A stretch of DNA of 64,000 nt. Source: Bradyrhizobium mercantei (GTDB lineage: Bacteria > Pseudomonadota > Alphaproteobacteria > Rhizobiales > Xanthobacteraceae). The notes under the pieces were generated by a model, which did no database searches, was not told where the DNA came from, and saw nothing but the letters and a program-made list of their open reading frames with translations. The stretch lies in NCBI RefSeq assembly GCF_001982635.1, contig NZ_MKFI01000001.1:1444891-1508890 (forward strand). Reading direction: 5' to 3'. Of this stretch, positions 61,455 to 64,000 are shown in pieces. Each line of letters begins with the position of its first letter. Within the stretch, counting starts at the first letter, position 1. The position numbers and the translations under genes are program-made.

Positions 61455-62068
61455 CAGGTTGGCGTTTCGGACTGGGCATGCTGTTCGCGATGGTTCTGTC
61501 GAACCAGGCCGCGTTCGGCGCCGACCCGCGCTATCCGGACTGGCCCTGCCAGCAGGCCAAGGTGCCCGAGATCTCGCTTGCCGCGGTCTGGGCCGGCCCG
61601 CCGCTCGGCGATGCCGAGACCAAGTGGAGGGACGATCCGAAGATCAGCGCACTTGCGGCCAAGCTCGCGGCACGCCGCATTCCGTTGGAGGATGCGCAGA
61701 AGGAGATCACCGAGTTCCTCTCCGCTGCCGCGGCCGACAAGGCCAATGCGGGAAAACTGCTGTTCGCGGGCCTGTTCGATACGCTCAACGGGCAGCGCGC
61801 CTCCGTCATGAACGGGCTGGAGCGCGTGATGCGCAAGCAGCGCGAGGCCGCGGAAAAGATCCGCGACGACACGATCAGGCTCCAGGCGCTGCAGGACGCC
61901 ACGCCGCCGGACCAAGCCAAGGTCGATGAGCTCGGCAACCAGCTGGTCTGGGAGACGCGGATCTTCGAGGACCGCGGGCGGGTGGTGAAATTCGTTTGCG
62001 AGGTGCCGACCGCCATCGATCAGCGGCTGTTCGCGCTGGGCCGCACCATCCAGCAGGAGCTGGATTGA
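61451..62068 (+). CDS. Secreted helical protein at the end of the PQQ-ABC operon
   Basis: The 205-residue protein has a signal peptide (cut near FGA), then PRYPDWPCQQAKVPEISLAA and a mostly helical body with many charged residues (ITEFLSAAAADKANAGKLLF). Two cysteines could pair. It is coupled to the permease gene. No named family is certain, but its place suggests a periplasmic partner of the transporter. Confidence 0.75.
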   Translation: MTGWRFGLGMLFAMVLSNQAAFGADPRYPDWPCQQAKVPEISLAAVWAGPPLGDAETKWRDDPKISALAAKLAARRIPLEDAQKEITEFLSAAAADKANAGKLLFAGLFDTLNGQRASVMNGLERVMRKQREAAEKIRDDTIRLQALQDATPPDQAKVDELGNQLVWETRIFEDRGRVVKFVCEVPTAIDQRLFALGRTIQQELD

Positions 62069-62181
62069 GGCCTGCGACCGATCGCCCCGGGGATCATTAA
62101 TGCCGCCGGATCGCAGCAGTCCGGAACCAACTGCGCTCCCCGCTCGTTGTCTTCAACTATATCTGAAGTTGGGAGACCTCG

Positions 62182-62478
62182 ATGAGAGCAGCCAAGATCG
62201 TCATGACCAGCCTCGCCGCCGCGAGCCTGATCACCACAGCGGCTTTGGCCCAGCAATCCATGTCGGGAATGGTCACCAAGATTGACCGACTGCGCAGCAC
62301 CATCTCGATCCAGCAGACACAGAGCGGCACGGTGGGCGCAGCCGGCGGCGCGATACAGGAATACAAGGTGCCCAAGGGGCAGTCGCTCGAAGCCTTCCAC
62401 GCCGGTGACAAGGTGACGTTCACGGCGTCAGACAGCGATGGCGGCAAGACCATCGACAAGCTCGACAAGGAAAAATAA
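62182..62478 (+). CDS. Small periplasmic CusF/DUF1344-like protein
   Basis: The 98-residue protein has a signal peptide (cut after ALA) and a small beta-barrel: SGMVTKIDRLRSTISIQQTQ, EYKVPKGQSLEAFHAGDKVT. The order G-x-V-T-K-I-D and the late G-D-K-V-T-F-T-A match CusF and DUF1344 OB-fold proteins; copper-binding Met/His residues of true CusF are not obvious. It sits alone after the PQQ-ABC operon. Confidence 0.6.
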   Translation: MRAAKIVMTSLAAASLITTAALAQQSMSGMVTKIDRLRSTISIQQTQSGTVGAAGGAIQEYKVPKGQSLEAFHAGDKVTFTASDSDGGKTIDKLDKEK

Positions 62479-62501
62479 CCCACAAGCCGCGTGAGGACGG
62501 G

Positions 62502-63056
62502 CTATTGCTCGCCCTCACGCGGCTCGGGCTCCGCATCCGCCAGCGGCAATTTGGCACGGTCCCAGCCATCGGTCCCATCCGGATACCACGCGACATTGCG
62601 GTAGCCGTAAGAGAGCACGCGCTTGGCCGCGTTCCACGACATCCAGCAATTCTCCTGGCAGTAGACCACCAGCAATTTTGCTTTGTCGCCGCCGGAGGCG
62701 CGCGCCAGGCCGCGCCGCAGATAGTCCTCGGTCGAGGCGGCAAGCCTGCCGTAGCCCGTGTCGGGCAGCCAGATGCTGCCGGGAATATCGAGATGCGGCC
62801 GCTCGCGCCACACCGTTCCGGCGGGCAGATTTGGCTTCGGCGCGCGCGGCAGCACGTCGACGAAGGCACCGGACTTGTCGTGCCAGATCGCTTCCGCTTC
62901 CGCGGTCGTGAGCACGCGTGCGCCGGCCAGCGTCACCGGCACCGGCGCGCGGTAATCCTCGGTCCGATAGCCCTCGGGCTCTGCGGGCGCGTCCTGCGCG
63001 CGGACAGGCGAAGCGGCGAGCAACATCACCGCAAGCATGGCCGCGAGCTTGGTCAT
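62502..63056 (-). CDS. PQQ-dependent catabolism-associated CXXCW-motif rhodanese-like protein
   Basis: The 184-residue protein has a signal peptide (cut after VRA) and a rhodanese fold with the family motif YCQENCWMSWNAAKRVLSYG, in which the conserved cysteines are spaced C-x3-C-W. Despite the motif name, three residues lie between the cysteines. It is found with PQQ alcohol oxidation genes and could carry sulfur or a redox thiol in the periplasm. The start overlaps the end of the XoxJ-like gene (ATGA). Confidence 0.88.
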   Translation of the reverse strand: MTKLAAMLAVMLLAASPVRAQDAPAEPEGYRTEDYRAPVPVTLAGARVLTTAEAEAIWHDKSGAFVDVLPRAPKPNLPAGTVWRERPHLDIPGSIWLPDTGYGRLAASTEDYLRRGLARASGGDKAKLLVVYCQENCWMSWNAAKRVLSYGYRNVAWYPDGTDGWDRAKLPLADAEPEPREGEQ

Positions 63057-63934
63057 GGCGACTTGGTGGCGGTCTCCGGCCCGATCGGGCGGTCGTTCTC
63101 GTCGAGCAGCGGAACACCGTAATCGAGCAGGATCTTGTTGATCGCCGGCTGGTTCTCCTGGATCAGGCGATTGAGCTGGCGCTTCCAGTTCTGGTCGGAC
63201 CCGCGCACGCCCATGCCGATGCGATAGACCAGCTTCGGTCCCGTGGTCTCCTTGACCAGCGGCGTAATGTGCAGCGGCGGATTCGCCTTCTTGGCATAGA
63301 AGCCCGCCATCGGCCCCCACAGGATGCCGGCGTCGATCTCACCCTTGGCCAGATCGTTCATCATCGCCTCGGCCGACGAATCGTAGCGCGTATCGATCAT
63401 CAGCGGATAGGGCTTGGCGTTGCCCATCAGGCCGTTCAAGGCCATGTTGGTCGCAGGCGGCGTTCCCGCCACGATGCCGATATGCTTGCCCTTCAGCCGC
63501 TCGTCTTCGAGCGTCGTGACCTCATCGAGCCCAGTGCCCGGCTTCGCGACGATCGCGTAGGACGTGCGGTAATAGGGATTCGTGCCCTGCGCGAGGTCAT
63601 CGCCTTGCGGAAACCCCATGATCACGTCGCAGCGATGCGCGCCGAGTGTCATTCGCACGAAGCCGGTGGCCTGCGGAAAGTACATGTAGTCGAGCTTCTT
63701 CTGCAGCTTCTCGGCAAACAGCTCGCCGATCTTGTTCTCAAAGCCCTCGCCCTTGTCGTTCGAGAACGGCAAATTGCGCGGATCGGCGCAGATGCGCAGC
63801 ACCCTGGCATCGACCAGCTCGATCGAGAGTTCGCCCTGATCATTCACCTGCGCCTGCGCGATATCGCGACCGGCAAGACAGGCAATGAAGCCCGCAAGCG
63901 CGAGCAGAACAGGACGGCATCCGACAACTCTCAT
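63053..63934 (-). CDS. xoxJ: XoxJ/MxaJ-like periplasmic binding protein (quinoprotein-associated)
   Basis: The 293-residue protein has a signal peptide (cut after AQA) and a SBP_bac_3-type fold: VLRICADPRNLPFSNDKGEG, then FENKIGELFAEKLQKKLDYM and IGIVAGTPPATNMALNGLMG. It is the binding-like partner of XoxF systems (XoxJ), where MxaJ helps MxaF activation. It is transcribed away from the rest of the window and its start overlaps the stop of a gene that runs off the right edge. Confidence 0.88.
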   Translation of the reverse strand: MRVVGCRPVLLALAGFIACLAGRDIAQAQVNDQGELSIELVDARVLRICADPRNLPFSNDKGEGFENKIGELFAEKLQKKLDYMYFPQATGFVRMTLGAHRCDVIMGFPQGDDLAQGTNPYYRTSYAIVAKPGTGLDEVTTLEDERLKGKHIGIVAGTPPATNMALNGLMGNAKPYPLMIDTRYDSSAEAMMNDLAKGEIDAGILWGPMAGFYAKKANPPLHITPLVKETTGPKLVYRIGMGVRGSDQNWKRQLNRLIQENQPAINKILLDYGVPLLDENDRPIGPETATKSP

Positions 63935-64000
63935 TACGCGGTCTCCTCTTGATCGGACGGGTCACCATCAGCCACCAATTGCCCGGCGCAGCACGACGTG
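63934..64000 (-). CDS. C-terminal end of an unknown gene running off the window
   Basis: The last 21 codons read TSCCAGQLVADGDPSDQEET before Ala and a TAA stop that overlaps the XoxJ start (TAATG). The acidic tail gives no family. The coupling suggests it belongs to the same quinoprotein operon. Only the end is visible, so this call is tentative. Confidence 0.4.
   Translation of the reverse strand, partial: TSCCAGQLVADGDPSDQEETA

Overview
The window looks like the chromosome of a Bradyrhizobium-type alphaproteobacterium (Nitrobacteraceae, Hyphomicrobiales). The GC content is high. Many genes overlap by four bases (ATGA), which marks translational coupling. The intergenic palindromes resemble those scattered through Bradyrhizobium genomes. 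The gene set (XoxF methanol oxidation, glutathione-linked formaldehyde oxidation, phasin, OpgC, IalB, GcrA, many CoA-transferases and Liv-type transporters) fits that group. The genus is an inference from gene content, not from a marker gene.

Layout. 1-2.0 kb: a two-component flavin monooxygenase (its reductase is cut by the window edge) and a GNAT enzyme. 2.1-5.0 kb: a decayed prophage. It includes a terminase that stops just after its P-loop and a roughly 350-bp duplicated leader-like repeat with terminator hairpins. 5.0-9.5 kb: small envelope proteins, a phasin, an FMN alpha-hydroxy-acid dehydrogenase and a GlxA-type regulator. 9.6-12.7 kb: a tightly coupled four-gene operon (GNAT-like, MFS exporter, YqcI/YcgG (GntA-type) N-hydroxylase, cupin), with the GlxA-type regulator divergent from it. 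This is the best candidate for an undescribed small-molecule pathway. 13.2-15.3 kb: a CoA-transferase and a GFA-fold protein. 15.6-18.0 kb: a phage-like switch, with an S24 repressor, a GcrA paralogue and back-to-back promoters that carry a shared palindrome between -35 and -10. 18.2-23.3 kb: OpgC, a membrane-anchored GH3 enzyme and a CreBC-like two-component pair.

23.3-36.5 kb is a catabolic island. One arm encodes a CitE/HpcH lyase, MaoC hydratase, enoyl-CoA hydratase, CoA-transferase and a complete LivFGMHK-type transporter. The divergent arm encodes an acyl-CoA ligase, TetR regulator, SDR and a 640-residue Baeyer-Villiger monooxygenase of the 4-hydroxyacetophenone monooxygenase type. Together they suggest uptake and oxidation of a ketone or secondary alcohol followed by CoA-dependent degradation. 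36.9-46.7 kb is a mixed accessory stretch: HCCA-isomerase-like protein, GST, M81 peptidase, class II aldolase, LysR, IalB, epoxide hydrolase and small membrane proteins.

46.6-64.0 kb is a lanthanide-dependent C1 oxidation island. XoxF carries the extra Asp that marks rare-earth methanol dehydrogenases, and it is followed by its cytochrome c, class III alcohol dehydrogenase (formaldehyde dehydrogenase) and Gfa. An AraC regulator diverges from xoxF. A NarL-type two-component pair (FlhSR-like) and S-formylglutathione hydrolase follow. Then come the genes that travel with PQQ-dependent alcohol oxidation: periplasmic binding protein, beta-propeller, ABC ATPase and permease, CxxxCW rhodanese-like protein and XoxJ-like protein. 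The island covers methanol to formate. No formate dehydrogenase and no pqq biosynthesis genes are in the window. I saw no tRNA, rRNA, CRISPR array or intact insertion sequence.
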